DNA of 64,000 nucleotides from Streptomyces glaucescens (GTDB taxonomy: Bacteria; Actinomycetota; Actinomycetes; Streptomycetales; Streptomycetaceae). Shown here in pieces: positions 8,701 to 17,579 of the stretch. The notes under the pieces were generated by a model, which saw nothing but the letters and a program-made list of their open reading frames with translations, ran no database searches and had not been told where the DNA came from. Made by a program: the position numbers and the translations under genes. How positions within the stretch are numbered: the stretch's first letter is position 1; each line of letters begins with the position of its first letter. The stretch spans positions 2,499,501 through 2,563,500 of the forward strand of contig NZ_CP009438.1 of NCBI RefSeq assembly GCF_000761215.1, given 5' to 3'.

Positions 8701-8718
8701 CTCCGTCAGGTGTGAGAG

Positions 8719-8746
8719 CGGCCCGCTCCCTTCGGGGGGCGGGCCG
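8719..8746 (+). terminator. Terminator of the fab operon
   Basis: A 12 bp stem (CGGCCCGCTCCC against GGGGGCGGGCCG, one wobble pair) with a stable TTCG tetraloop begins 18 bases after the fabF stop, followed by TTCG. It probably ends fab transcription and may also serve the convergent DUF3145 gene. Confidence 0.8.
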
Positions 8747-8780
8747 TTCGCCGTCCGGGGCACCGCCGCCCCGGTGTCGC

Positions 8781-9275
8781 TCAGACGACCTGGTGGAGCC
8801 AGCGGACCGGGGCGCCCTCGCCCGCGTAGCGGAAGGGCTCGAGCTCGTCGTCCCAGGGCTTGCCGAGGAGTCTGGCGATCTCCGCCTCCAGGTCCGTCTC
8901 GCCGCGCTGGGAGCGCAGGAGTGCGGCGCGCAGCCGGTCCTCGGGGATGAGGATGTCACCGTGGATGCCGGTGACGGCGTGGAAGATGCCGAGGTCGGGG
9001 GTGCAGCTGTAGCGCTCGCCCTCGGCGGTGGGACAGGGTTCCGCGGTGACCTCGAAGCGCAGCAGGTGCCAGCCGCGCAGGGCCGACGCCAGTTTCGAGG
9101 CCGTGCCCGCCTCGCCCTGCCAGGAGAACTCCGAGCGCCAGGTGCCGGGGGCGGCGGGCTGCCGGATCCAGTCGAGGTTGACGCGTGTGCCGAGCACCCC
9201 GGCGACGGCCCACTCGACGTGCGGGCACAGCGCGCGCGGCGCGGAGTGCACGTACAGAACTCCACGTGTCGTCAC
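8781..9275 (-). CDS. DUF3145 domain protein
   Basis: A 164-residue protein beginning MTTRGVLYVHSAPRALCPHVEW, typical of the actinobacterial DUF3145 family, whose function is unknown. No signal peptide, membrane segment or catalytic motif is visible. GTG 9275 is chosen because GGAGG lies five bases upstream and because the family normally starts here; a longer reading to 9371 adds an unlikely proline-rich leader. The gene is convergent with fabF and lies downstream of the fatty acid operon in Streptomyces generally, but no link to lipid synthesis is evident from the sequence. Confidence 0.88.
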   Translation of the reverse strand: MTTRGVLYVHSAPRALCPHVEWAVAGVLGTRVNLDWIRQPAAPGTWRSEFSWQGEAGTASKLASALRGWHLLRFEVTAEPCPTAEGERYSCTPDLGIFHAVTGIHGDILIPEDRLRAALLRSQRGETDLEAEIARLLGKPWDDELEPFRYAGEGAPVRWLHQVV

Positions 9276-9538
9276 CGGGACCTCCGGGCTGAGCGGGACA
9301 GGGTGCGGACGGGCGGGCGGTGGTGGCCGGGCAGGCCACGTTGATGGCGAGGCTACCGTGCGGCGGGGCAAGGAGTGTGACGTACCGTCGGTCGTTGTAG
9401 CGGGAAACCTCCGCCATTCACCCGGCAGGACGCCTGTGCGGGTGTGACCCGTCGCATGAGGTGCGCCGGGAACCCCGGGGCGCTGTCATGGGTTGGGGAA
9501 CATGAGACGACAGCACGGCCGGCAAGGGAGGGACCAGC

Positions 9539-10447
9539 ATGCGGAACCTGCGGAAGCGACGCCACCGCGCGCGGGCCGTCCTCGCGGGCGTGACCGCGGC
9601 GGCGGTCGTCGGGGTCGCCGGCTGTGACGCCGCGGGCGGCGACCGGCCGGGCCCGTCCGGCAGCCAGGCCCGCCGGGCGTCGCCCTCGCCGGCCCCGGCG
9701 TGGGACACCAGCCCGCGGTCGGTCGCGGCCGTCGGCGACTCGATCACCCGTGGCTTCGACGCCTGCACGGTCCTGTCGGACTGCCCGGAGGCGTCCTGGG
9801 CGACGGGCAGCAGCCCGGAGGTCGGCAGTCTCGCGGTACGGCTGCTGGGGCGGAAGCGGGCGGCCTCGCACAGCTGGAACTACGCGGTGACCGGGGCGCG
9901 GATGGCGGACCTGCCCGGGCAGATGGCGCGGGCGGCGGCCCGCGGGCCGGAGCTGGTGACGGTGATGGCGGGCGCGAACGACGCCTGCCGGGCGTCGGCG
10001 CGGGCGATGACCCCGGTGGCCGACTTCCGGGCCGATTTCACCGAGGCGCTGCGCACCCTGCGGCGGACCGCGCCCAAGGCGCAGGTGTACGTGGCGAGCG
10101 TGCCCGATCTGATGCGGCTGTGGTCCCAGGGCCGGACCAGTGAGCTGGGCAAGCGGGTGTGGGAGCTGGGCATCTGCCCGTCGATGCTGGACGACGCGGA
10201 CGCCGTGGACGCGGCGGCGCGGTCGCGGCGCTCGGCGGTGCAGAAGCGGGTGGAGGCGTACAACGAGGTGCTGGGCGAGGTGTGCGCGAAGGACCGGTAC
10301 TGCCGTTTCGACGGCGGGGCGGTGTACGCGTACCGGTTCGGGGTGGCGCAGCTGAGCCCGTGGGACTGGTTCCACCCGAGCGTGGACGGGCAGGCGCGGC
10401 TCGCGGAGATCGCCTATCGCACGGTGACGGCCCCGCGGGCGCCGTAG
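9539..10447 (+). CDS. Secreted SGNH/GDSL hydrolase lipoprotein
   Basis: A 302-residue SGNH-family esterase or lipase. A basic N-terminus and hydrophobic stretch end in the lipobox VAGC (Cys about residue 23), so it is predicted to be a lipoprotein on the outer face of the membrane. The catalytic blocks are GDSIT near residue 66 (Ser), the block III Asn in GAND, and DWFHPS near residue 280 (Asp-His). Cysteines in the middle may form disulphides. Start ATG 9539 has GGGAGGG upstream. It may hydrolyse lipid, acyl or acetyl esters outside the cell; the substrate is unknown. Confidence 0.85.
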   Translation: MRNLRKRRHRARAVLAGVTAAAVVGVAGCDAAGGDRPGPSGSQARRASPSPAPAWDTSPRSVAAVGDSITRGFDACTVLSDCPEASWATGSSPEVGSLAVRLLGRKRAASHSWNYAVTGARMADLPGQMARAAARGPELVTVMAGANDACRASARAMTPVADFRADFTEALRTLRRTAPKAQVYVASVPDLMRLWSQGRTSELGKRVWELGICPSMLDDADAVDAAARSRRSAVQKRVEAYNEVLGEVCAKDRYCRFDGGAVYAYRFGVAQLSPWDWFHPSVDGQARLAEIAYRTVTAPRAP

Positions 10448-10473
10448 GTGACGGCTCGTCTAGGGTTCCGCCC

Positions 10474-11451
10474 ATGAGCGAACACTTCGGCACACTTCCG
10501 GACGGCACGCCGGTGTACCGCTGGACCCTGGAGCGGGGCGGCGTGCGGGTGCGGATCCTCTCCTACGGCGGGATCGTGCAGTCGGTGGAGGTGCCCGGGC
10601 GGGACGGCCGGACGGCGGACGTCGTCCTGGGGTTCGAGGAGCTGACGGACTATCTGGACAACCCTGGTCCGTTCCTGGGCGCGCTCATCGGCCGCTACGC
10701 CAACCGGATCGCGGGCGGCCGGTTCGAGCTGGACGGGCTGACGTACGCGCTGGCGCGCACCGACGGGCCGAACACGCTGCACGGCGGTGAGCGCGGCTTC
10801 GACCGGCGGGTGTGGGAGGGCACGCCGGTGCCGGACGGGGTGCGGCTGAGCCGGGTCAGCCCGCACGGCGAGGAGGGGTTCCCGGGGCGGCTCGCGGTGG
10901 CGGTGACGTACACGCTGGACGCGGACGGCGCGCTGCGGATCGGGTACGAGGCGGTGACGGACGCGCCGACCGTGGTGAACCTGACGAACCACAGCTACTT
11001 CAACCTCGCCGGCGCCGGGTCGGGTCCCGCGGGCGGACACGAGCTGCGGATCGCCGCTGCGCGGTACACGCCGGTCGACGAGGACCTGATCCCGACGGGG
11101 ATCGCCGAGGTGGCCGGGACCCGGTTCGACTTCCGCGAGGCGCGGCCGGCGGGCACCGGGTACGACCACAACTTCGTGCTGGACAAGGGGGTCACGGCGG
11201 CGGCCGAGGAGGTCGCCGAGCTGTACGACCCGGGGTCCGGGCGGGTGCTGACGGTGGCGACCACCGAGCCGGGCCTCCAGCTGTACACCGCGGACCACCT
11301 GAGCGGTCCGCTCTCCCCCGGCGCGGGCATCGCGCTGGAGACCCAGCACTTCCCGGACTCGCCGAACCGGCCGGAGTTCCCGGGCACGGTGCTGCGGCCG
11401 GGCGAGGTGTTCCGCTCCGAGACCGTGTACGGCTTCTCGGTGCGCCGCTGA
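10474..11451 (+). CDS. Aldose 1-epimerase (cytosolic)
   Basis: A 325-residue galactose mutarotase-family protein that interconverts alpha and beta anomers of aldoses such as galactose, glucose or arabinose. The catalytic His lies in NHSYFNLAG and the catalytic Glu in ALETQHFPDSPN. There is no signal peptide, unlike its paralogue at 26.7 kb. ATG 10474 is chosen because MSEHFGTLPDGTPVYRW is the normal start; a TAGGGT hexamer ends seven bases upstream and there is no Shine-Dalgarno sequence, so the mRNA may be leaderless. A 14 bp perfect hairpin follows. Confidence 0.92.
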   Translation: MSEHFGTLPDGTPVYRWTLERGGVRVRILSYGGIVQSVEVPGRDGRTADVVLGFEELTDYLDNPGPFLGALIGRYANRIAGGRFELDGLTYALARTDGPNTLHGGERGFDRRVWEGTPVPDGVRLSRVSPHGEEGFPGRLAVAVTYTLDADGALRIGYEAVTDAPTVVNLTNHSYFNLAGAGSGPAGGHELRIAAARYTPVDEDLIPTGIAEVAGTRFDFREARPAGTGYDHNFVLDKGVTAAAEEVAELYDPGSGRVLTVATTEPGLQLYTADHLSGPLSPGAGIALETQHFPDSPNRPEFPGTVLRPGEVFRSETVYGFSVRR

Positions 11452-11458
11452 CCGGACG

Positions 11459-11493
11459 AGCCCCGGCCCGGGGTCAGGTCCCGGGCCGGGGCT
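11459..11493. terminator. Strong hairpin after aldose epimerase
   Basis: A perfect 14 bp stem (AGCCCCGGCCCGGG and complement) with a 7-base loop starts eight bases after the stop codon. The 258 bp from here to the next gene hold no gene that I can support. Confidence 0.8.
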
Positions 11494-11751
11494 GCTCGGC
11501 AGGACGAGTCGTCCCGCTTCCGACGGTAACCGCCGCGAGGATCCCACGGCCGGTGATCGCGCGTCCGGCCGGAACTTCGTACGAACCCTTCACAAACGGA
11601 CACGATGTGGTCATCTCGTCCCAGATCTCGAACACCCGTGGGGCGACCTGACGATGCCGGGTGCGCGGTGACCGCGTAGACGCCGTGCGCCGCGGGGAGG
11701 CTTCCGCCGTCCCGCACCACGCTCCGACGGCGACGGAAGGACCGATCCGCC

Positions 11752-13029
11752 TTGATACCCCTGTCACCGCGCGTCCCCGTATCCGCTCTGCTCGGCCTGG
11801 CCCTCGCGGCCGGCCTCGCGGCGCCCGCCACCGCCTCCCCCGCCTCCCCCGCCGGCACCGGTACCGCCGTGACGGTCGAGGAGCGGCGGCTGGACCAGGC
11901 GGTACCGCAGGAGATCCTGCGCCGCTCCGGATTCGGCGACGCCGCTCCCCGGCTCGCCGAGGCCCTCGACGCGGCCCGCTCCTACGCCCGGGCCCGCGCC
12001 GTCGTCGTGCGTGAGGGAACGGCGCTGTGGCGGCGGGCGGTCGACCGCGCGCAGGGCCGGGGCCCGGCGGCCGGGGACCTGAGCCGGGACGACGACCGGC
12101 CGCTGTACTGGGCGCGGCTGGGGATGGTCCGGGAAGTGCGGGGCTGGCAGCCGCGGTTCGCCCTGCCGGAGGCGCGGCGCGAGGCGCTGCTGGACGCGCT
12201 GGAGCGGGCCTCGCGGGGGCAGACCGACCTCCGGTTCCCGCACGGCGGCCGGACCGGCGAGGGCGTCCGGCGGGTCCTGGTCACCGGGTTCGACCCGTTC
12301 ACGCTGGACCGGGACATCCGGATCTCCAACCCGTCCGGGGCCGCCGCGCTCGCCCTGGACGGCACGGTGATCGAGACCGCCGCGGGTCCGGCGCGGATCG
12401 AGACCGCGGTGTTCCCGGTGCGCTGGCGGGACTTCACGCGGGGGACGGTCGAACGGGCCCTCGGGCCGCAGCTCCCGAAGGCCGACCTGTTCGCGACGGT
12501 GAGCCAGGGCCGGGTCGGCCGGTTCGACATCGAGCGCACCAACGGGGCCTGGCGCGGCGGGTTCCCCGACAACGAGAACACCGGCCGCACCGGGACGATC
12601 CCGGTCGAGGAGCCCGCGACGCAGCCGCAGTGGACGTCGACGACCCTGCCGTACCGGGAGATCGTGGCGGCGGAGACCGGCCGCTTCCCCGTCCACGACA
12701 ACACGTCCGTGACGGAGGTCCCGGCGGGCGGCACCGAGCCGGTCGTACGGTCGGACGGGCCGACGCCGGGCTCGGCGGCGCGGGCCGGGGGCGGCGGCGA
12801 CTACCTGTCCAACGAGATCGCCTACCGGGCGACGCTGCTGCGGGACCGCCTGGGGCTGCACGGCACCCTGCCCGGCGGCCATGTGCACACGCCCGTGCTC
12901 CAGTTCGGCGCCGCGAACACCACGGAGGTCACCGACCCCGAGTTCGTCCGCAACCGGCTGGACATCGTCGCCCAGGTGCGGGCGATCGTGAGCGCCGCGG
13001 TCAGTGCGACGGGGCGAACGCGAGGCTGA
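11752..13029 (+). CDS. Secreted pyroglutamyl-peptidase-like protein (C15 fold) without catalytic Cys
   Basis: A 425-residue exported protein. A signal peptide (residues 1-29, ending ATASPA) is followed by an alpha-helical N-terminal region and a C-terminal domain resembling pyroglutamyl peptidase I. The family opening VTGFDPF is at about residue 183 and the Glu region at GRFDIERTN. The usual catalytic Cys motif YxCN reads YLSN (Ser353), while the His of HVHTP is kept. It may be inactive, a serine variant, or have another role. The start is TTG 11752 with GGAAGG 11 bases upstream; no better start exists. Its 3' end overlaps the convergent lysE-type gene by 29 bp. Confidence 0.75.
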   Translation: MIPLSPRVPVSALLGLALAAGLAAPATASPASPAGTGTAVTVEERRLDQAVPQEILRRSGFGDAAPRLAEALDAARSYARARAVVVREGTALWRRAVDRAQGRGPAAGDLSRDDDRPLYWARLGMVREVRGWQPRFALPEARREALLDALERASRGQTDLRFPHGGRTGEGVRRVLVTGFDPFTLDRDIRISNPSGAAALALDGTVIETAAGPARIETAVFPVRWRDFTRGTVERALGPQLPKADLFATVSQGRVGRFDIERTNGAWRGGFPDNENTGRTGTIPVEEPATQPQWTSTTLPYREIVAAETGRFPVHDNTSVTEVPAGGTEPVVRSDGPTPGSAARAGGGGDYLSNEIAYRATLLRDRLGLHGTLPGGHVHTPVLQFGAANTTEVTDPEFVRNRLDIVAQVRAIVSAAVSATGRTRG

Positions 13030-13615
13030 CGCCGAGGCCGGCCAGCACCGAGCCGATCACCTTGTTGAGGACCTTCTGCGCGCGCAGCATCAGCGTGCGC
13101 ATCCGGTCCTGGGAGAAGAACACGGCGACGACGGCGAACCACAGCAGGTGGGCGAGGGACATGAACAGTCCGTAGCCCGCCTGCTGGTGGACCGGCGTGT
13201 CCGGGCCGACGACCTGGGCGAAGGTCGAGACGACGAACAGGGTCGTCTTGGGATTGAGGACGTTGGTGAGGAAACCGGCGCGCAGCGCGGCCGACGGGGT
13301 CAGGCCGCTCCCGGCGTCCAGGTCGACGCGCACCTCGGCGCGGGCGCGGAAGGTGCGGACGCCGACGAAGACGAGGTAGGCGGCGCCGGCCAGCTTGACG
13401 ACCGTGAACAGGAAGGCGGAGGAGGCGATCAGCAGGCCCACGCCGAGCATGGTGTAGGTGACGTGCACCAGGACGCCCGCGGCGACGCCGAGGGCGCCCA
13501 GCAGGCCGGTGCGGCGGCCGTGCAGATAGCTGTTGCGGACGATCATCGCGAAGTCGGCGCCGGGGGCGATCACCGCGAGGACGGTGATGGTGGCCACGGC
13601 GAGCATCTCGGTCAT
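13001..13615 (-). CDS. LysE family amino acid/small molecule exporter
   Basis: A 204-residue integral membrane exporter of the LysE/RhtB family. Six hydrophobic segments are visible and the family signature lies near the N-terminus (ITVLAVIAPGADFAMIVRNS) with GFLTNVLNPKTTLF in the middle. Members expel amino acids, homoserine lactones or analogues; the substrate cannot be inferred. ATG 13615 overlaps the stop of the upstream EI24-family gene by four bases, so the two are translationally coupled. Confidence 0.9.
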   Translation of the reverse strand: MTEMLAVATITVLAVIAPGADFAMIVRNSYLHGRRTGLLGALGVAAGVLVHVTYTMLGVGLLIASSAFLFTVVKLAGAAYLVFVGVRTFRARAEVRVDLDAGSGLTPSAALRAGFLTNVLNPKTTLFVVSTFAQVVGPDTPVHQQAGYGLFMSLAHLLWFAVVAVFFSQDRMRTLMLRAQKVLNKVIGSVLAGLGVSLAFAPSH

Positions 13616-14403
13616 GAGGCGGCGTCCTCCGGCTGCCGCTCGGCGGCGCTCCCGGCGCTCTCCTCCCCGCACAGGTCGCGGGCGAGCAGGGTGGCGCCCG
13701 CGACCGCGCCCGGCATCAGGAAGACCGCCACGAAGGGCACGAGGAAGGCCACGGCGAGGGGGGTGCCGAAGCCCCAGATCAGGGTCTTGCGGGAGCGGAG
13801 CAGGGCGAGGCGGTCGCGCAGGGCGACATCGCGGCGCTGGAGCGCGACGGCGGTCAGTTCCTCGGTGAGGAAGAAGCCGGTGACGAAGAAGCCGAGCACG
13901 GGCACGACCGTCTGCCCGGCGACCGGGACGAACCCGAGCGCGAACAGCAGCACGCCCCACAGGGCGGCGCGGACGACGATGCGCAGGCTGTCCCGCCCGG
14001 AGATCCACAGTTCCCGCCACAGCGGCAGGTTCGACTCGGGCGCGGTGCCGTCCGGGGAGACGTCCCGGTCCACCGACTCCGACAGGCTCTCGTAGAAGGG
14101 CTGGCCGATCAGCAGGGTGACGGCGGTGAAGGTGACGACGGCCAGCAGCAGGGACAGCGCGAAGAGCACGGCGGTCAGCAGTCCGCGGAACAGGCCGGCC
14201 CACGGGCTGGACCAGTCGTCGGCGAAGGGGGTCGCCCAGGCGACGAGGTCCTCGCCCCACAGGGCGAGCGCGGTGAGCGCGGCGGCGTACAGCACCAGGG
14301 TGATCAGCCCGGGCAGCAGCCCGAATCCGTACCGCCTGCCGTGCCGGGCCACCCAGCGCTGGCCCTTGATCAGATAGCCGAAGCCCACCCCGAGATCGCG
14401 CAT
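13612..14403 (-). CDS. EI24/CysZ-like membrane protein
   Basis: A 263-residue polytopic membrane protein of the EI24 domain family, which includes the sulfate channel CysZ. Four to six hydrophobic helices are visible (LLPGLITLVLYAAAL, LTAVLFALSLLLAVV, WGVLLFALGFVPV, PLAVAFLVPFVAVFL), with the family motif IGQPFYESLSESV around residues 97-109. CysZ of E. coli imports sulfate; actinobacterial members are uncharacterised. It is coupled to the LysE-type exporter by a four-base overlap. The 265 bp upstream, to the next divergent gene, shows no supported gene. Confidence 0.85.
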   Translation of the reverse strand: MRDLGVGFGYLIKGQRWVARHGRRYGFGLLPGLITLVLYAAALTALALWGEDLVAWATPFADDWSSPWAGLFRGLLTAVLFALSLLLAVVTFTAVTLLIGQPFYESLSESVDRDVSPDGTAPESNLPLWRELWISGRDSLRIVVRAALWGVLLFALGFVPVAGQTVVPVLGFFVTGFFLTEELTAVALQRRDVALRDRLALLRSRKTLIWGFGTPLAVAFLVPFVAVFLMPGAVAGATLLARDLCGEESAGSAAERQPEDAAS

Positions 14404-14668
14404 GGCCGCACTCTATCGGGTGGTGACGCGGCCCTTGCCGACGCCGGATCCCCCCGGGCGGAGCGGACCGCGCACGCGGCCTTCACCGGCCTCGGCGCCG
14501 GGGTGCGCGCCGAGCGGTCGTACGCGGCCGGGCGGCCCTGGGCGGCCGGCGGACCCGATGCGGTGCTCTTCGGCACGGGATGCCTCTTCCGTGATCACCT
14601 CGGGGGAGAATTCCGCCACGCCGGCCGGGCACGGCCGACCACGGGAAGCAGCGGGTGGAGGAGAGCGG

Positions 14669-15829
14669 ATGACACAGGAGATCCACGGCACGGTCGCCGA
14701 CGGCTTCGAGGGCGTACGGGAGGAGTTCGCCGCGTTCGCCGCCCGCGAGCGCCGGGAGCGGCCCGACTACGAGGGGCAGCTGTGCGCCTATGTGCACGGC
14801 CGCCGGGTCGTCGACCTGTGGACGGGTCCGGACGTCACCGCCGAGTCGCTGTACGGCGTCTTCTCCTGCACCAAGGGCGCCGCGCACCTGGTCGCCGCCC
14901 TCCTGGTGCAGGACGGCACGCTGGAGCCGGACCGGAAGGTGACGTACTACTGGCCGGAGTTCGGCGCCGAGGGCAAGGGCGAGGTGACCCTGCGCGACCT
15001 GCTCGCGCACCGGGCGGGCCTGATCGGGCTGGACGCCGGGTTCACCCAGGAGGAGCTGGCCGACGACCGGGTGATCGCCGAACGGCTCGCGGACCAGCGG
15101 CCGTTCTGGCGGCCGGGCACCGCGTTCGGCTACCACGCGCTGGTGATCGGCGCGCTCACCGGCGAGGTGGTGCGGCGGGCCACCGGCCGCACCCTCCAGG
15201 AGGTGTACGAGGACCGGGTGCGCGCCCCCTACGGTCTCGACTTCCACCTGGGCCTGCCGGAGTCCGAGGAGCCCCGCTTCAGGAGCGTGCAGCCGATGGC
15301 GCCGACACCCGAGCAGCAGGCGGTGCTGGACGGCCTGCCGACGGGGCCGCACACGCTCTCCTCGATCGCGTTCAACACGCACGCGCCGGACGCCGGCGGG
15401 CTGGTGGACCACGCCAACACGCGGCTGGTGCGGGCCAAGGGCCCGGCGTCCGCGGGCGGGGTCGCCTCGGCGCGCGGGCTGGCCGGGATGTACGCGGCGG
15501 CGATCAGCACGGTGGACGGGCGTCCGCCGCTGCTGAAACCGGACACGATCGCCGAGGTGGGCCAGCTCCACTCGGTGGGGTACGACCTGGTGGCCCGCGC
15601 GCACAAGGCGTTCGGGCTCGGCTTCCAGGCGACCGCCGAGAACTGGTACCCGTTCCTGGGCGCCGGGGCGTTCGGGCACAGCGGCGCGGGCGGCGCGCAG
15701 GCGTTCGCCGACCCGCGCAGCGGACTGGCGTACGGCTACACCCGGCGCCGGAGCGCGTTCCCGGGCGGGGCGGCGCCGGAGAACGCGGGGTTCGTGCGGG
15801 CGGTGCACAGGGCGGCACTGGCGCTCTGA
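14669..15829 (+). CDS. Serine hydrolase, family VIII esterase-like
   Basis: A 386-residue beta-lactamase-fold hydrolase resembling EstB-type (family VIII) carboxylesterases. The S-x-x-K nucleophile motif is SCTK near residue 70, the Tyr lies in FGYHALVIG near residue 155, and the third motif is GHSGAGG near residue 338. No signal peptide is present. ATG 14669 is preceded by GTGGAGGAG and starts MTQEIHGTVADGFEGVREEF, normal for the family; a longer in-frame reading has no ribosome site. The gene stands alone and ends at a bidirectional terminator. Confidence 0.88.
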   Translation: MTQEIHGTVADGFEGVREEFAAFAARERRERPDYEGQLCAYVHGRRVVDLWTGPDVTAESLYGVFSCTKGAAHLVAALLVQDGTLEPDRKVTYYWPEFGAEGKGEVTLRDLLAHRAGLIGLDAGFTQEELADDRVIAERLADQRPFWRPGTAFGYHALVIGALTGEVVRRATGRTLQEVYEDRVRAPYGLDFHLGLPESEEPRFRSVQPMAPTPEQQAVLDGLPTGPHTLSSIAFNTHAPDAGGLVDHANTRLVRAKGPASAGGVASARGLAGMYAAAISTVDGRPPLLKPDTIAEVGQLHSVGYDLVARAHKAFGLGFQATAENWYPFLGAGAFGHSGAGGAQAFADPRSGLAYGYTRRRSAFPGGAAPENAGFVRAVHRAALAL

Positions 15830-15866
15830 GGGTGCGCCCCCGGCGGGCCGTCGCCGGGGCGGGCAT

Positions 15867-15907
15867 GGCGGACGCCGCACCCCACGTCCAGGGGTGCGGC
15901 CTCCGCC
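15867..15907. terminator. Bidirectional terminator between esterase and ohr
   Basis: A 17-base stem with one mismatch (GGCGGA-C-GCCGCACCCC and complement) around a 7-base loop, placed between two convergent stop codons at 15829 and 15924. Confidence 0.8.
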
Positions 15908-15923
15908 GTGTGCAACGACGCCG

Positions 15924-16343
15924 TCAGCCGAGGGTCACGGTGATGTTGCCGCGGGTCGCCTTCGAGTACGGGCAGACCTCGTGCGCCTTCTTGACCAGGC
16001 TCGCGGCGGTCTCGGCGTCGACGTTCGGGATGTTCGCGGAGATCTCCACGATCAGGCCGAAGCCCTCGTCGTTCTTGCCGATGCCGACCTTCGCGGTGAC
16101 GGTCGAGCCGCTGATGTCGGCGTTCTCCTGGCGGGCCACGACGCCCAGGGCACCCTGGAAGCAGGCGCTGTAGCCGGCGGCGAACAGCTGCTCCGGGTTG
16201 GTGCCGGCGCCGCTGCCGCCCATCTCGACGGGCGGGTTGACGACGACGTCGAGCTTGCCGTCGTCGGTGGCGACCCGGCCGTCGCGGCCGTTCTCGGCGG
16301 TGGCGACGGCGGTGTACAGGACGTCCGACTGCTGAATGGACAT
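15924..16343 (-). CDS. ohr: Organic hydroperoxide resistance protein Ohr
   Basis: Ohr is a thiol-dependent peroxidase that reduces organic and fatty acid hydroperoxides in the cytoplasm. The 139-residue OsmC-fold protein keeps both redox cysteines, in SACFQGAL near residue 60 and VCPYSKATRGN near residue 123, and ends in the conserved NITVTL. A strong GAGGAGGAAG ribosome site precedes ATG 16343. No ohrR is adjacent: the nearby MarR protein lacks the N-terminal reactive Cys of OhrR. An ATGCG/CGCAT dyad in the 106 bp upstream could be a control site. Confidence 0.93.
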   Translation of the reverse strand: MSIQQSDVLYTAVATAENGRDGRVATDDGKLDVVVNPPVEMGGSGAGTNPEQLFAAGYSACFQGALGVVARQENADISGSTVTAKVGIGKNDEGFGLIVEISANIPNVDAETAASLVKKAHEVCPYSKATRGNITVTLG

Positions 16344-16449
16344 GCGGTGGTCTTCCTCCTCGGTCCGCCGCGACTCGCGCCCACGATCGCCGACGGCTTT
16401 CGGAAAGAAGTTACCGCATACCGGAATGCGACAGAAGGGCCGCCGGGCG

Positions 16450-17472
16450 TCAGAGCTTGACGATCATCTTCCCGGTGTTGTCGCCGCGCAGGACGCCGAG
16501 GAACGCCTCCAGGTTGTTCTCGATGCCCTCGACGACCGTCTCGCGGTACTTCAGCGCGCCCGAGGCGACCCAGGGGCCGACCTCCTGGACGAACTGCGGC
16601 TGGAGGTCGTAGTGGTCGCCGACCAGGAAGCCCTCGATCCGGCCGCGGGTCTGGATCAGCCGGGCAAGGTTCTTCGGGCCCGGGGCGGGCTCGGTGTTGT
16701 TGTAGACGGAGATCATGCCGCAGACCGCGATCCGGCCGCCCTCGTTGAGCGACCCGATCGCGGCCTCCAGGTGGTCGCCGCCCACGTTGTCGAAGTAGAC
16801 GTCGATGCCGTCGGGCGCCGCCGCGCGCAGCTGCTCGCCCACCGGGCCGTCCTTGTAGTTGAAGGCCGCGTCGAAGCCGTACTCCTCGACCAGCAGCTTC
16901 ACCTTCTCCTCGGAGCCGGCCGAGCCGATCACCCGCGAGGCGCCCTTGAGCCTGGCGATCTGGCCCACCTGGCTGCCCACGGCACCCGCGGCGCCGGACA
17001 CGAACACGGCGTCGCCCTCCTTGAAGGACGCGGTGCGCAGCAGACCGGCGTAGGCGGTCAGGCCGGTCATGCCGAGGACGCCGAGGTACGTCGACAGGGG
17101 CGCCGCGTCCGGGTCCACCTTGACGGCGTGCTGGGCGCTCACGGCGGCGTACTCGCGCCAGCCGAGGAAGTGCAGCACATGGTCGCCGGGCTCGAAGCCC
17201 TCGGCGTCGGAGGCGACGACCTCGCCGACGGCCCCGCCCTGCATGACCTTGCCCAGCTCGAAGGGGGCGACGTACGACTTGGCGGCGCTCATCCGGCCGC
17301 GCATGTACGGGTCCACGGAGAGGTACAGGTTCCGCACCAGCACCTGGCCCTCGCGCGGGGTCGGGACCTCCGCCTCGACCAGGGCGAAGTCCTCGGGCTT
17401 GGGCCAGCCGACCGGACGGCTGAGCAGGTGCCATTCACGGTTGACGGCGGGGAGCGTGGGGGCGTCGGACAT
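16450..17472 (-). CDS. NADP-dependent oxidoreductase (CurA/leukotriene B4 dehydrogenase type)
   Basis: A 340-residue zinc-independent medium-chain dehydrogenase/reductase that reduces alkenals, enones or quinones with NADPH. The Rossmann motif is GAAGAVGSQVGQIA near residue 160 and the family start is NREWHLLSRPVG with YMRGRM near residue 57. The gene diverges from a MarR regulator, with two near-identical palindromes in the shared promoter region, which suggests derepression by an electrophile or a similar ligand. The start ATG 17472 lies 37 bp downstream of the nearer palindrome. Confidence 0.9.
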   Translation of the reverse strand: MSDAPTLPAVNREWHLLSRPVGWPKPEDFALVEAEVPTPREGQVLVRNLYLSVDPYMRGRMSAAKSYVAPFELGKVMQGGAVGEVVASDAEGFEPGDHVLHFLGWREYAAVSAQHAVKVDPDAAPLSTYLGVLGMTGLTAYAGLLRTASFKEGDAVFVSGAAGAVGSQVGQIARLKGASRVIGSAGSEEKVKLLVEEYGFDAAFNYKDGPVGEQLRAAAPDGIDVYFDNVGGDHLEAAIGSLNEGGRIAVCGMISVYNNTEPAPGPKNLARLIQTRGRIEGFLVGDHYDLQPQFVQEVGPWVASGALKYRETVVEGIENNLEAFLGVLRGDNTGKMIVKL

Positions 17473-17508
17473 GGAACCCGGACCTTTCGGAAAGCCTCAG
17501 CACGAATC

Positions 17509-17548
17509 TTTCAGTACCTGAAACAACCATGCTCCTGAATATTTCAGG
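17509..17548. promoter_or_regulatory. Twin MarR operators in divergent promoter
   Basis: Two perfect 15 bp palindromes, TTTCAG-TAC-CTGAAA (17509-17523) and CCTGAA-TAT-TTCAGG (17534-17548), have centres 25 bp apart. Site 2 overlaps the -35 region of the rightward marR promoter, whose -10 would be TACTCT at 17567-17572. Both sites lie upstream of the leftward oxidoreductase. Confidence 0.75.
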
Positions 17549-17579
17549 ATGTCAAGCAACGCCCGTTACTCTGGTTGTC

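Noticed and set aside
14404..14668. A coding-like frame between the EI24 and esterase genes (GDAALADAG...)
   Set aside because: It has high third-base GC but no start codon and merges into the upstream region of another gene; too weak to call a gene or relic.
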